From Palleniella muris (lineage in GTDB: Bacteria > Bacteroidota > Bacteroidia > Bacteroidales > Bacteroidaceae): a DNA stretch of 64,000 nucleotides. Numbering within the stretch: position 1 is the stretch's first letter; each line of letters begins with the position of its first letter. Positions 17,299 through 25,917 of this stretch are shown here, piece after piece. The DNA is taken from assembly GCF_004792655.1 (NCBI RefSeq), contig NZ_SRZC01000010.1, positions 1-64,000 of the forward strand, read 5' to 3'. Made by a program: the position numbers and the translations under genes. The notes under the pieces were generated by a model. It made no database searches and was not told the DNA's origin. It saw only the letters and a list, made by a program, of their open reading frames with translations.

Positions 17299-17332
17299 GT
17301 GGGAAACCAAGTCATAGGACTTGGCTTCCCAC
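17299..17332 (-). terminator. Terminator of tig
   Basis: gtgggaaaccaagtc (17299-17313) pairs with gacttggcttcccac (17318-17332) with one mismatch. On the minus strand it is followed by a T-rich run (catttcttttt). It lies 66 bases after the tig stop. Confidence 0.75.
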
Positions 17333-17397
17333 ATTGATATTAATATATGCGAAATGGTGTGTCTTTTTGCCCCTTTTACGCACAGATATTTGCTTGA

Positions 17398-18750
17398 TTA
17401 AGCCTCTGCGAGCTTGTTGAACTCGTCAAGAGTAACCTCTTTCTCCTCAAGTTTCACAATGCCTTTGAGAGCAGCAACGAGCTTCACGTCGAGGGCGCGC
17501 TCAACGAGAGAGTCGATGTTCTCGCGCTTCTTCATAATCTCCTGAACATAGTTGTCGAGGTACTCTTCTGGAACATTTGTCATGCCGTACTGAGCGAACT
17601 GCATCTTAGCCATCTCCTTAGCAGCATTCTTCACGTCCTCATCCTCAACCTTTATCTCCTGAGCCTGAGCGAGTTTGTTCTTCAGAAGGTGCCATGTGAG
17701 TTCCTTGATGCTTGCCTCGTAGTTCTTGTCAACATACTCCTGACCCTTGTCAGTGTTGTTTGCAAGCATGATTTTCTTCATGAGGTCGTCAGCATACTGA
17801 ACGTCGCCCGCCTTCTTTATGGCAGCCTCGCGGATGTCGGCAAGGAACTTGAACTCTGAGTTCTGCTCCAACTGCCCCTTCAAATCCTCTGCGATGCGTG
17901 CACGGAAAGCAGCCTCGTCCTTGATTTCTGCTCCCGGGAAAGCCTGCTCAAAGAGTTCCTCGTCGATGGCATGTGGCTGGTAACGGCTGATTTCTGTCAC
18001 CTGATAGCTGAAATCTCCCTCATAGATGACAGCCTGCTCCTTGCTCACCTTGAGAAGAGCAGCGAGTTCTGCGTCGTTCTCGTAAGCCTTGCGTGGGTTG
18101 AAAGTGATGATGTCTCCGAGCTTGATGTTTGCGAACTTGCCCTGCTCATCAGCGTTCTTGATGTACTTAGGCATGATGATAGCCTCTGTGAGGTTGATGC
18201 CCTCTTCCATGGTGTTGCCCTCGGCGTCAAGCTGACGGAGGTCGCCCTTGAGCATATCGTTGTCCTGGTACTCCTCAACCTTCTCGTAAGAGCCTGTACG
18301 GCTTGCGTACATCTGTGCCTGCTGGTCAACGAGTTCGTCAGTAACCTTTATTGTATAGTAAGGAACCTTTGTTCTTCCGTCGAATGTTACGTTAAGTTCA
18401 GGAGCGAGAGCTATGTCGAACACGAATGTGTATGGAGCCGGCTTCTCGAGGTCTATCTGCTCCTGTGACTCAGAAGGCATAGGCTCTCCGAGCATATCTA
18501 TCTTCTCAGTCTGCACATATTCGTAGAGCTTCTGTCCCACGAGCTTGTTCAGTGTGTCAACGAGGACAGAAGGACCAATCTGGCGCTCTACCATGGCACG
18601 TGGTGCTTTGCCCGGACGGAATCCCGGAATGCTTGCACGCTTGCACTGCGCCTTGATAGTCTTGTCGTACTCGTTCTTGTAATCTGCTTCCTCAACGACG
18701 AGTGTCAGCTTGCCGCTGACCTTTGCAGAATTGTCAAATGTGATATTCAT
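17398..18750 (-). CDS. tig: Trigger factor
   Basis: 450-residue ribosome-associated chaperone. The N-terminal ribosome-binding domain carries ASIPGFRPGKAPRAMVE, the GFRxGxxP signature that contacts ribosomal protein L23. The central PPIase-like region (about 150-250) is degenerate, as is usual in Bacteroidetes. The C-terminal helical domain (about 260-430) ends EEKEVTLDEFNKLAEA. It is monocistronic here, with its own -7 element at 18859-18866 and a terminator after the gene. In many relatives tig lies next to clpP-clpX; here those genes are about 14 kb away. Confidence 0.93.
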   Translation of the reverse strand: MNITFDNSAKVSGKLTLVVEEADYKNEYDKTIKAQCKRASIPGFRPGKAPRAMVERQIGPSVLVDTLNKLVGQKLYEYVQTEKIDMLGEPMPSESQEQIDLEKPAPYTFVFDIALAPELNVTFDGRTKVPYYTIKVTDELVDQQAQMYASRTGSYEKVEEYQDNDMLKGDLRQLDAEGNTMEEGINLTEAIIMPKYIKNADEQGKFANIKLGDIITFNPRKAYENDAELAALLKVSKEQAVIYEGDFSYQVTEISRYQPHAIDEELFEQAFPGAEIKDEAAFRARIAEDLKGQLEQNSEFKFLADIREAAIKKAGDVQYADDLMKKIMLANNTDKGQEYVDKNYEASIKELTWHLLKNKLAQAQEIKVEDEDVKNAAKEMAKMQFAQYGMTNVPEEYLDNYVQEIMKKRENIDSLVERALDVKLVAALKGIVKLEEKEVTLDEFNKLAEA

Positions 18751-18858
18751 CTTTGTTTTGAGTATTTATTAATTTATTGTTGTTACAATCAGCCATGTGC
18801 CATGACATTATGCCCTTGAAACACGTTCCAAAGGCAAGAAGATGGCACATCTGAAATG

Positions 18859-18866
18859 CAAAATTA
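18859..18866 (-). promoter_or_regulatory. -7 element (TAATTTTG) for tig
   Basis: Minus-strand TAATTTTG, 109 bases before the tig ATG. The same caaaattacaaa context appears before guaB and clpP. Confidence 0.45.
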
Positions 18867-18973
18867 CAAAGAAATACCGAATTATATGTTACTAACAATG
18901 TGTAATTCAATATTTTTAACTAATCAAATCATAATTCTTTGCCACCCTTTCCATGTTCTTCATTTTATTTTCG

Positions 18974-18981
18974 TAACTTTG
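18974..18981 (+). promoter_or_regulatory. -7 element (TAACTTTG) for mlaE, leaderless arrangement
   Basis: Exact TAnnTTTG match whose last base is only 4 bases from the mlaE ATG. With the usual start a few bases after the element, the transcript would begin at or very near the ATG. Confidence 0.5.
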
Positions 18982-18985
18982 CACC

Positions 18986-19732
18986 ATGTTAGTCTTTAAT
19001 TTTCTCAACCTCTTCGGACGCTACTGCATATTGATGGGGAGGACATTCTCCCGTCCGGAACGTCTGCGCATGTACTGGAAACAGTATGTGAAGGAGATGT
19101 CTGCACTCGGTGTCAACAGTATTGGCATCGTGCTTCTTATATCATTCTTCATCGGTGCGGTGATATGTATCCAGATGAAGCTCAACATCCAGTCGCCATG
19201 GATGCCACGGTGGGTCAGCGGATACACAACGCGTGAAATAATGCTCCTTGAGTTTTCGAGTTCCATAATGTGCCTTATCCTTGCGGGAAAGGTGGGTTCG
19301 AACATTGCGTCGGAACTCGGAACGATGCGCGTGACACAACAGATTGATGCGCTGGACATCATGGGAATCAATTCGGCAGCGTATCTCATTCTGCCTAAAA
19401 TCCTCGGATTGCTGACACTCATGCCTGTGCTTGTCATCTTCGCCAACGGCATGGGATTCGTCGGTGCATACGCCACAGCATACATAGGGCATATCCTTTC
19501 GCCTGACGACCTTACACTCGGACTGCAACATCAGTTCAATCAATGGTTTGTGTGGATGTCCATCATAAAGAGCGAGTTCTTCGCCTTCATCATTGCCAGT
19601 GTTTCCTCCTACTGTGGCTACAGCGTGGAAGGCGGTTCTGTGGAAGTCGGCGATGCCTCAACCTCTGCCGTTGTGAGCAGTTCTGTGCTGATACTTTTCT
19701 CTGATGTTTTCCTGACAAACCTCTTAAGTTAA
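18986..19732 (+). CDS. mlaE: MlaE-family lipid ABC transporter permease
   Basis: 248-residue inner-membrane permease of the Mla/MCE phospholipid transport system. It shows the N-terminal interfacial helix (YWKQYVKEM), NSIGIVLLISFFIGAVICIQ, ELGTMRVTQQIDALDIMGIN (the coupling-helix signature EXGXMRVTEQIDAL) and the final membrane segments. The length is normal for the family. The first ATG is chosen because N-terminal residues such as GRYCILMGRTFSRPE look like those of Bacteroides homologues. It is followed one base later by mlaF. No MCE (MlaD) gene lies in the window. Confidence 0.9.
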   Translation: MLVFNFLNLFGRYCILMGRTFSRPERLRMYWKQYVKEMSALGVNSIGIVLLISFFIGAVICIQMKLNIQSPWMPRWVSGYTTREIMLLEFSSSIMCLILAGKVGSNIASELGTMRVTQQIDALDIMGINSAAYLILPKILGLLTLMPVLVIFANGMGFVGAYATAYIGHILSPDDLTLGLQHQFNQWFVWMSIIKSEFFAFIIASVSSYCGYSVEGGSVEVGDASTSAVVSSSVLILFSDVFLTNLLS

Positions 19733-19733
19733 G

Positions 19734-20495
19734 ATGATTGAAGTAAAGAACCTGCACAAGTCCTTTGGCGACAGAGAAGTGCTCAAAGGAATAGACGCAA
19801 CATTCGAGAACGGCAAGACAAACCTTATAATCGGTCAGTCGGGCTCAGGAAAGACTGTGCTCATGAAGAACCTTGTCGGTCTCTTTGACCCTACCGAGGG
19901 CGAAGTGCTTTACGACGGCAGGAACTTCGTCACGATGTCCAAGGAGGAGCGTATTGCCATGCGCCGTGAAATGGGAATGATATTCCAGTCGGCAGCTCTT
20001 TTTGATTCGCTTTCCGTGCTTGAAAACGTGATGTTCCCTCTCGATATGTTCTCGAAAATGACACATCGCGAGCGTGTGAAGCGTGCGCAGGCATGCCTCG
20101 ACCGTGTCGGTCTGATACAGGCGCAGGACAAGTTCCCGGGCGAAATCTCGGGAGGCATGCAGAAGCGTGTGGCCATTGCGCGTGCCATTGTGCTCAACCC
20201 GAAGTACCTTTTCTGTGACGAACCGAACTCCGGACTGGACCCTAAGACCTCGCTTGTCATTGATGAACTTCTTCACGGTATCACCGAGGATTTCAACATG
20301 ACGACAATCATCAACACCCACGACATGAATTCTGTCATGGGAATCGGTGACAACATCCTCTTCATATATAATGGTGAGAAGGAATGGGTGGGTGACAAGA
20401 CAATGGTAATGGAGTCGACAAACGAGAAACTTAATGACCTTGTCTTCGCTTCCGACCTCTTCAAGAAGGTCAAGGCGGCATACGTGAAACGTTGA
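19734..20495 (+). CDS. mlaF: MlaF-family ABC ATPase
   Basis: 253-residue ATPase partner of MlaE. It has Walker A GQSGSGKT, Q-loop MIFQSAALF, signature ISGGMQKR, Walker B YLFCDEPNSGLDP and switch His NTHDMNS. The ISGGMQKR variant of the signature is typical of Mla/Ttg2A ATPases. It begins one base after the mlaE stop, so translation is coupled. Together they power retrograde or anterograde phospholipid traffic between the two membranes. Confidence 0.9.
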   Translation: MIEVKNLHKSFGDREVLKGIDATFENGKTNLIIGQSGSGKTVLMKNLVGLFDPTEGEVLYDGRNFVTMSKEERIAMRREMGMIFQSAALFDSLSVLENVMFPLDMFSKMTHRERVKRAQACLDRVGLIQAQDKFPGEISGGMQKRVAIARAIVLNPKYLFCDEPNSGLDPKTSLVIDELLHGITEDFNMTTIINTHDMNSVMGIGDNILFIYNGEKEWVGDKTMVMESTNEKLNDLVFASDLFKKVKAAYVKR

Positions 20496-20547
20496 ACCTG
20501 ACGTTTCTTCTTCTGCACATCGGCGCAAACAGGCCAACCATAATGAC

Positions 20548-20594
20548 GACAGCACCGGACTCTTGCTTTTCAGAGTCCGGTGCTGTCTTTTTTT
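20548..20594 (+). terminator. Intrinsic terminator of mlaEF
   Basis: gacagcaccggactc (20548-20562) pairs perfectly with gagtccggtgctgtc (20573-20587), followed by seven T. The stem is 15 bp, GC-rich, 52 bases after the mlaF stop. Confidence 0.9.
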
Positions 20595-20663
20595 CAGTTG
20601 CCTGCAATAGGGATATTGCAGAATGAACCCTAACTGTGTGAAAATCAAGAAGTAAAGAAGGGA

Positions 20664-20757
20664 AAACAAAAGGTAACACTTTGCATGGTAAAGTGTTACC
20701 TTTTGCCATGTAAAGTGTTACCTTTCGCATAACGAATCGTTATCTTTCGCTAAATCG
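20664..20757. repeat. 22-bp phased repeat array B (4 units)
   Basis: Cores at 20672 ggtaac, 20694 tgttac, 20716 tgttac and 20738 cgttat, each exactly 22 bp apart. Units 2-4 read (a)tgtaaagtgttaccttt(t/c)gc. Units 1 and 2 also form a perfect 15-bp hairpin (aaaaggtaacacttt with its reverse complement). It lies in the convergent gap between mlaF and mutL, after the terminator. Confidence 0.85.
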
Positions 20758-20792
20758 CCGGAACTGTTTGTGTTAACCACAGATAGCGCAGG

Positions 20793-22652
20793 TCATCCCA
20801 GCATGTGCAGGATGTTGTCGTGGCGGAGGGTTGCATGGATTTTCTTTCCCGATGGAGTGTAGTTGGAATTGGCACATTGGAAAAGGTCGCGTACAAGGTT
20901 GCGCATCTCATCCTCTGACAACACCTGACCGTGAGGGATGGCAGAGTTGCGCGCCATGGTTGCTGCAAGCGACGAATAGAGATTCTTTCCGGACAGTTCA
21001 GTGTCCTCGGCAGCTTCAACAGTCTGTGTGACAACTTTTGCCGCATTTATGCTGCTGAGTTCTCCGGGTACGGCATTGATGGCGTAGGTTCCGCCGCCAA
21101 GGTCGGAGAAATCAAAGCCGAGAGATTCCAGTTGGGGGATTATTGTTGGAAGGATGACCATTTCTGCCACAGAGAACTGTATCTTCTCCGGGAACAGCAA
21201 TGGCTGTGAGGTATGCTTGCCACTTGCCAAAGATTCTTCATAACGCTCAAAGAGTATGCGCTCGTGGGCACGCTCTTGGTCAATGACCATCAGCCCTTGT
21301 GGCACGGATGTGAGGATATATGACCCTTTGTATTGGAAGCATGATGAAATGTCGTGTGCCGTATCGCTTGCCTTGGAAGACATGTTCTCCTCCGAATCGC
21401 CAAAGAGGTCATCGTCAAAAATGGAAGAATGAATCTCTGTATCCACCACATCCTGCCCTGAAACTGCATTATCGTAAAGAGAACTCCAGTCGGACGGCAC
21501 GCTCTGCCTATGGTCTCTCGTTCCGGAACTGCCATGACTCGTGGTTTCTTTGAAAGGATTATACTGCGTATTGATAGCGATTGACGGCATGGAAATGTTC
21601 TCCATTTCTTCAAAGACAGGCATGTCCAGTTTTCCTTCTGTGTCAAAATCTATGGAAGGGATGTTGCTGAATCTGCCTACCGCCTCACGTACGGCAGCGG
21701 AGAGAATCTGCCACAGAGCCTGCTCATCCTGGAACTTTATCTCTGTCTTTGTAGGGTGGATGTTGACATCGATGTCTTTAGGGTCGACAGTGAAATAGAT
21801 GAAGAACGGCACTTGTTCTCCCTGTGGGACAAGACGCTCATAGGCTTCCATCACCGCTTTCTGGAAATAAGGGTGGCGCATGTATCTGCCGTTGACAAAG
21901 AAATATTGCTGTGCCCCTTTCTTGCGTGCAGATTCCGGTTTGCCGACAAAGCCCTCTATCTTTCCGAGTGTTGTCTCCACATCGAGTGGCAGGAGGTGCT
22001 GTTTGAGTTTCTTTCCGAAGACATCTACGATGCGCTGGTGGAGAGACGAAGCACGAAGGTCGAAGAGTTTCTGGTTGTTGCTTTGCAGAGTGAATCCAAT
22101 CTGTGGGTAGACGAGTGCGATGCGCTGGAATGCAGAGACCACATTGTTCAGTTCTGTTGTGTTTGATTTCAGGAATCTGCGGCGTACGGGCACATTATAG
22201 AATATGTTATCCACAATGAAATGGCATCCTTTCGAGCATGCTACCGGCGTTTGCGACACGAAACGTCCGCCGTCGATGCGCAATGAAATGCCGACAGTGT
22301 CATCCTCTTGGCGGGTCTTCAGCGTAACCTGTGCCACGGAGGCGATAGAGGGGAGGGCTTCTCCTCGGAAGCCCATTGTCTCAAGCGAGAAGAGGTCGTC
22401 CGCCTTGCGTATCTTTGATGTAGCATGACGCTCAAAGGCGAGGCGTGCATCGGTGACGGACATTCCCATGCCATTGTCAACGACCTGTATGGATGTGCGT
22501 CCTGCTTCGATGACCAGTACGTCTATCTGTGTCGCACCGGCATCAATGGCATTCTCCATCAGCTCCTTTATCACAGAGGCAGGGCGCTGCACCACCTCAC
22601 CGGCCGCAATAAGGTTGGCTACTGTATCGGGAAGAAGTTGTATCTTGTCCAT
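20793..22652 (-). CDS. mutL: DNA mismatch repair protein MutL
   Basis: 619-residue MutL homologue. The N-terminal GHKL ATPase shows ELMENAIDAGAT, VDNGMGM, TSKIRKADDLFSLETMGFRGEALPSI, then transducer motifs including NGRYMRHPYFQKAV. A low-complexity linker (about 340-430) precedes the C-terminal dimerisation domain. The metal site of endonuclease-type MutLs, DQHA(X)2E(X)4E, reads DQERAHERILFE here, so its His is Glu, and no C-terminal CPHGRP-like motif is seen. It therefore may lack nicking activity. It is last in the guaB-to-mutL run, 43 bases after the OstA-like gene. Confidence 0.93.
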   Translation of the reverse strand: MDKIQLLPDTVANLIAAGEVVQRPASVIKELMENAIDAGATQIDVLVIEAGRTSIQVVDNGMGMSVTDARLAFERHATSKIRKADDLFSLETMGFRGEALPSIASVAQVTLKTRQEDDTVGISLRIDGGRFVSQTPVACSKGCHFIVDNIFYNVPVRRRFLKSNTTELNNVVSAFQRIALVYPQIGFTLQSNNQKLFDLRASSLHQRIVDVFGKKLKQHLLPLDVETTLGKIEGFVGKPESARKKGAQQYFFVNGRYMRHPYFQKAVMEAYERLVPQGEQVPFFIYFTVDPKDIDVNIHPTKTEIKFQDEQALWQILSAAVREAVGRFSNIPSIDFDTEGKLDMPVFEEMENISMPSIAINTQYNPFKETTSHGSSGTRDHRQSVPSDWSSLYDNAVSGQDVVDTEIHSSIFDDDLFGDSEENMSSKASDTAHDISSCFQYKGSYILTSVPQGLMVIDQERAHERILFERYEESLASGKHTSQPLLFPEKIQFSVAEMVILPTIIPQLESLGFDFSDLGGGTYAINAVPGELSSINAAKVVTQTVEAAEDTELSGKNLYSSLAATMARNSAIPHGQVLSEDEMRNLVRDLFQCANSNYTPSGKKIHATLRHDNILHMLG

Positions 22653-22695
22653 TGTCGTTCTGTTTGGGATTCTGTTTGTGGAAAATTCGTTTATG

Positions 22696-24372
22696 TTAGT
22701 TTTTTTGCAGCGTTGCGACGGTGTTGCGTGGAGCCTGACGGCGCTTTTCCTTTTTCAGTTCCATGCCTTCCTTCTTTGGTCTCCATTCGAGTATGTCGTC
22801 CTTGGATAACGGACGCACATAATCAAACCATGCGAAGCCGGGAAGGAAATACTTGTCGGGCGGGATTTGGGATATAGGGTACATCACTCCGTTGTGCTTG
22901 CATGCCCATATCTTGTCCATTTTCCTTGCAGGGGTGAAGTACATGCGCATGGTGTCAGTCTCAAGATAGTTGAGCCCGATAAGTGTGCTGTCGGCACTGT
23001 CTTCGGCATAGTAGAGCGTCAGTACGTTGCCTTCTGCCTGATTGAGGCGCAGCTGACCGTCAGTGAAATACGTCTTCATCTCCTTGGACGATATCTGGTT
23101 GTAGTGGACAGTGTCAGGCATTTGCTCTATGGAGAAAGCCTGCCCTATGACATGGGCGAAGCGAATTGTGGAGTCTGCCATATAAGCCCGTATTTCCTCG
23201 CCTACTATCTGTCTGCCGTCGCTCCATAGTATCGGGTCTTTGTACATTATGAGGACAGAGTCACGGGAGAGCATCACCATTGAGTCGCAGACTGCCTGCA
23301 CATCTTTCCTGTAGGCACGGACATGCGGTGAGCATTGCATGATGCGATAGACCGAGTCGGTGTTTATGTTGTATGTGAAGAGGCGCATTGTGTCACCGTG
23401 CAGATAAAGTGTGTCGCCCTGTGAATAGTCCATGGCGATGGCGCGCTTTGTTGCAAGTCCGTAGCCTTTGTTCTCATCATAGTAGACATAATCGCCGCGG
23501 AAGGCTGATTTGTTTATGGAGTCGTCAAACTCAACATTGCCGAAGCATTCACTGATACCTGTATTGCTGTTGTGCTGCAAAGAGTCGGCAGTGATTACCT
23601 TGCCGTCATTACGGTTGATGGTGGAACGGCTGTATAATTCCATTTGGTCGCTTTTGCTGTTGTAATATCCGTCTTCGGTAATTATTACATCTTCTTTTGT
23701 TGTAATCTTTGACGGACCGACTACATGTGCACGTGAAGTACGTGTATCATAATACAATGTGTCTCCTTCGGTTAGTGATGTCTTGTTCTTCAGGCGGACA
23801 TCATAGTAAAAGACAGCTTGCTTGTCGGCGGTGGAGTACTGTCCCCAGTCAGAAGTCAGGGTTGTCTCGCCGTCAACAAGTTTTCCGCCCTCAAAGAAAT
23901 AGCCTATGGAATAGATGCGGTCATAGTTCAGTGAGTCGCAATACAGTTTTGTCTTGCGGTGGGTCAGGATGACATTGTGGCGCACCTCAGCCATTTCATC
24001 ATTACCGTCGTAGTAGGCATAGTCAGATGTCAGCGTAAGAGTATCCCCTTGCCGCATTTTCACATGTCCGAATGCCTCAAACGAGTTTGTCTGCTGAAAA
24101 TACAGCGCACTGTCGCAAGTAAGAACAATGCCTTTGTGCAAAAAGGACACGTTGCCTTTCACAAACTGGGCATCAGGATGTTTGCCGTACATGTCGTAGC
24201 TGAACTCGTTGGCATGTTGGAGATAGACTCGTGTGTCTGTAGAATTCTTTTTTGCACGCCCTCTCTTCTTAGGACCACTTGCTCCAACAATGGCTCCTAT
24301 GACAAAGAAGCATAGGGCTATCAACATGATAACCCTATGCCCGCCAAATATAGTATGTATGTTTCTGTTCAA
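22696..24372 (-). CDS. OstA-like (LptA/LptD N-domain family) envelope protein
   Basis: 558-residue protein with an N-terminal membrane segment (VIMLIALCFFVIGAIVGAS) followed by many short beta-repeats of the OstA/LptA jelly-roll type (VKGNVSFLHKGIVLTCDSALYF, FGHVKMRQGDTLTLTSDYAYY, FGNVEFDD). It matches the OstA-like family in Bacteroidetes and is longer than LptA. Its likely role is in moving lipopolysaccharide or another lipid across the periplasm. It sits directly after two SurA-type foldases, which fits outer-membrane biogenesis. The C-terminal Lys/Arg-rich tail (RPKKEGMELKKEKRR) is of unknown use. Confidence 0.8.
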   Translation of the reverse strand: MNRNIHTIFGGHRVIMLIALCFFVIGAIVGASGPKKRGRAKKNSTDTRVYLQHANEFSYDMYGKHPDAQFVKGNVSFLHKGIVLTCDSALYFQQTNSFEAFGHVKMRQGDTLTLTSDYAYYDGNDEMAEVRHNVILTHRKTKLYCDSLNYDRIYSIGYFFEGGKLVDGETTLTSDWGQYSTADKQAVFYYDVRLKNKTSLTEGDTLYYDTRTSRAHVVGPSKITTKEDVIITEDGYYNSKSDQMELYSRSTINRNDGKVITADSLQHNSNTGISECFGNVEFDDSINKSAFRGDYVYYDENKGYGLATKRAIAMDYSQGDTLYLHGDTMRLFTYNINTDSVYRIMQCSPHVRAYRKDVQAVCDSMVMLSRDSVLIMYKDPILWSDGRQIVGEEIRAYMADSTIRFAHVIGQAFSIEQMPDTVHYNQISSKEMKTYFTDGQLRLNQAEGNVLTLYYAEDSADSTLIGLNYLETDTMRMYFTPARKMDKIWACKHNGVMYPISQIPPDKYFLPGFAWFDYVRPLSKDDILEWRPKKEGMELKKEKRRQAPRNTVATLQKN

Positions 24373-24452
24373 AGCACCTTATTTGTATATAACCGACTTT
24401 TATTTGATATTGTCACTCATGTCATGCAGTAGACCCGCAATGACAGTTTGTG

Positions 24453-25862
24453 TTAGTCACGTTCCCAACCTTCATACTCGAAATCGCAACCTTTGTAACG
24501 CTCGTCCATTCTTACGTATGTCTCCTTAATCTTTTTCTTCACCCATTCGTGGATGAAATCATTCTTACGTTTTATAAGGACGACATCTTTCATGGTCTGG
24601 AAATCCTCAGTGATTGTGGCGCGGTGTCCTTCAGTGCGTGACTTTAGTTTCACAACAGCACATACGGTTTTGCCACGTGAGTTGACCATTTGGAATGCCG
24701 GAGAAACATCGCCTACCTTCAGTTGCTCAACGGCTTTTGCCACCTCGGTAGGAAGGTCCTGCATGCGGAACTTCGAGGTACGTCCCTGTTCGTTGTTATT
24801 GACCATCACACCCTTGTTGGAACGTGTGTCTTTGTCGTCTGAAACGAATGTGGCAGCTTCATCAAATGTGAACTTTCCGTTGTTCATTTCTGACACAAGG
24901 GAGTCAAGCATGTGGATGCCCTCATCAATGGCAGCTTGCGAAACCTGTGGCTTGCGCAATATATGGCGGCACTTAATCTTATCGCCGCGTTTGTCAACAA
25001 GCTGTATGATATGAAAACCGAATTCGGACTCTACGACTTTTGATATTTTCTTAGGGTCAGTAAGATTGAATGCTACAGCAGCGAAAGCAGGGTCAAGCAT
25101 TCCACGTCCTGTATAGTCCAATTCGCCGCCGTTACGTGCAGAACCGGGGTCTTCCGAATAGAAACGCGCAAGTGTCTGGAAGGTAGTTTCGCCCTTTGTC
25201 ACACGGTCAGTGTAACTGCGCAACTCATCTTTCACTCGGTTGATTTCTTCCTGTGAAACCTTTGGCGTACGTGTGATAATCTGCACCTCTACCTCTGTCG
25301 GTATGTATGGGATACTGTCTTCCGGTATGTCCTTGAAATACTTGCGCACTTCGGCAGGGGAAACCTTGATGTCCTCTACAAGCTTTTTACGCATCCTTTG
25401 TACAAGTTGGTTGTTCTTGAAATCATCGTGCAAAGACTGGCGTATCTGTGTTATGGGCATCTTGCGGTATTCCTCAAGTTTCTCCTTTGACCCAACCATT
25501 GATATCCAATAGTTTATCTGCTGTTCCACTTCCTGTGCCACTTCGGCTTCGGTTACTTCTATACTGTCAAGTGCAGCCTGATGGAGGAATAGTTTTTGTA
25601 CTGCAATCTGCTCCGGCAGACGGCAGTCCGGATTTCCTTCTATTTTCTGTCCTTCGGCTTCCATTTGTGCACGAAGCATTTCAACATCAGACATCAAAAT
25701 AGCCTCATCACCCACAACCCATACGACCTCGTCAGCAATGCTTGAAGGATTTGGACGTGAATCCATAGGTTTCACGGAGTCTGTTTTTACGGAGTCCGCC
25801 TGCGCATAGGCAGCCATAATGACTGTCATCAGTGCGACTATAAATGTTCCTGTTCTTTTCAT
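24453..25862 (-). CDS. SurA-like peptidylprolyl isomerase / outer-membrane protein chaperone
   Basis: 469-residue periplasmic foldase. Signal peptide (MKRTGTFIVALMTVIMAAYAQA) is followed by the SurA N-terminal helical domain (ADEVVWVVGDEAILMSDVE). The first parvulin domain includes GGELDYTGRGMLDPAFAAVAF and FGFHIIQLVDKRG. A second, more divergent domain runs to about residue 400, with C-terminal helices after it. Length and layout match SurA. It lies between a second parvulin-like gene and the OstA-like gene on one strand, suggesting coordinated expression for outer-membrane assembly. Confidence 0.88.
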   Translation of the reverse strand: MKRTGTFIVALMTVIMAAYAQADSVKTDSVKPMDSRPNPSSIADEVVWVVGDEAILMSDVEMLRAQMEAEGQKIEGNPDCRLPEQIAVQKLFLHQAALDSIEVTEAEVAQEVEQQINYWISMVGSKEKLEEYRKMPITQIRQSLHDDFKNNQLVQRMRKKLVEDIKVSPAEVRKYFKDIPEDSIPYIPTEVEVQIITRTPKVSQEEINRVKDELRSYTDRVTKGETTFQTLARFYSEDPGSARNGGELDYTGRGMLDPAFAAVAFNLTDPKKISKVVESEFGFHIIQLVDKRGDKIKCRHILRKPQVSQAAIDEGIHMLDSLVSEMNNGKFTFDEAATFVSDDKDTRSNKGVMVNNNEQGRTSKFRMQDLPTEVAKAVEQLKVGDVSPAFQMVNSRGKTVCAVVKLKSRTEGHRATITEDFQTMKDVVLIKRKNDFIHEWVKKKIKETYVRMDERYKGCDFEYEGWERD

Positions 25863-25917
25863 TAAAGGTTATGTCCTTTGGTTTTCTTTTGTAATATTTC
25901 TTATATTACTGTATTCA

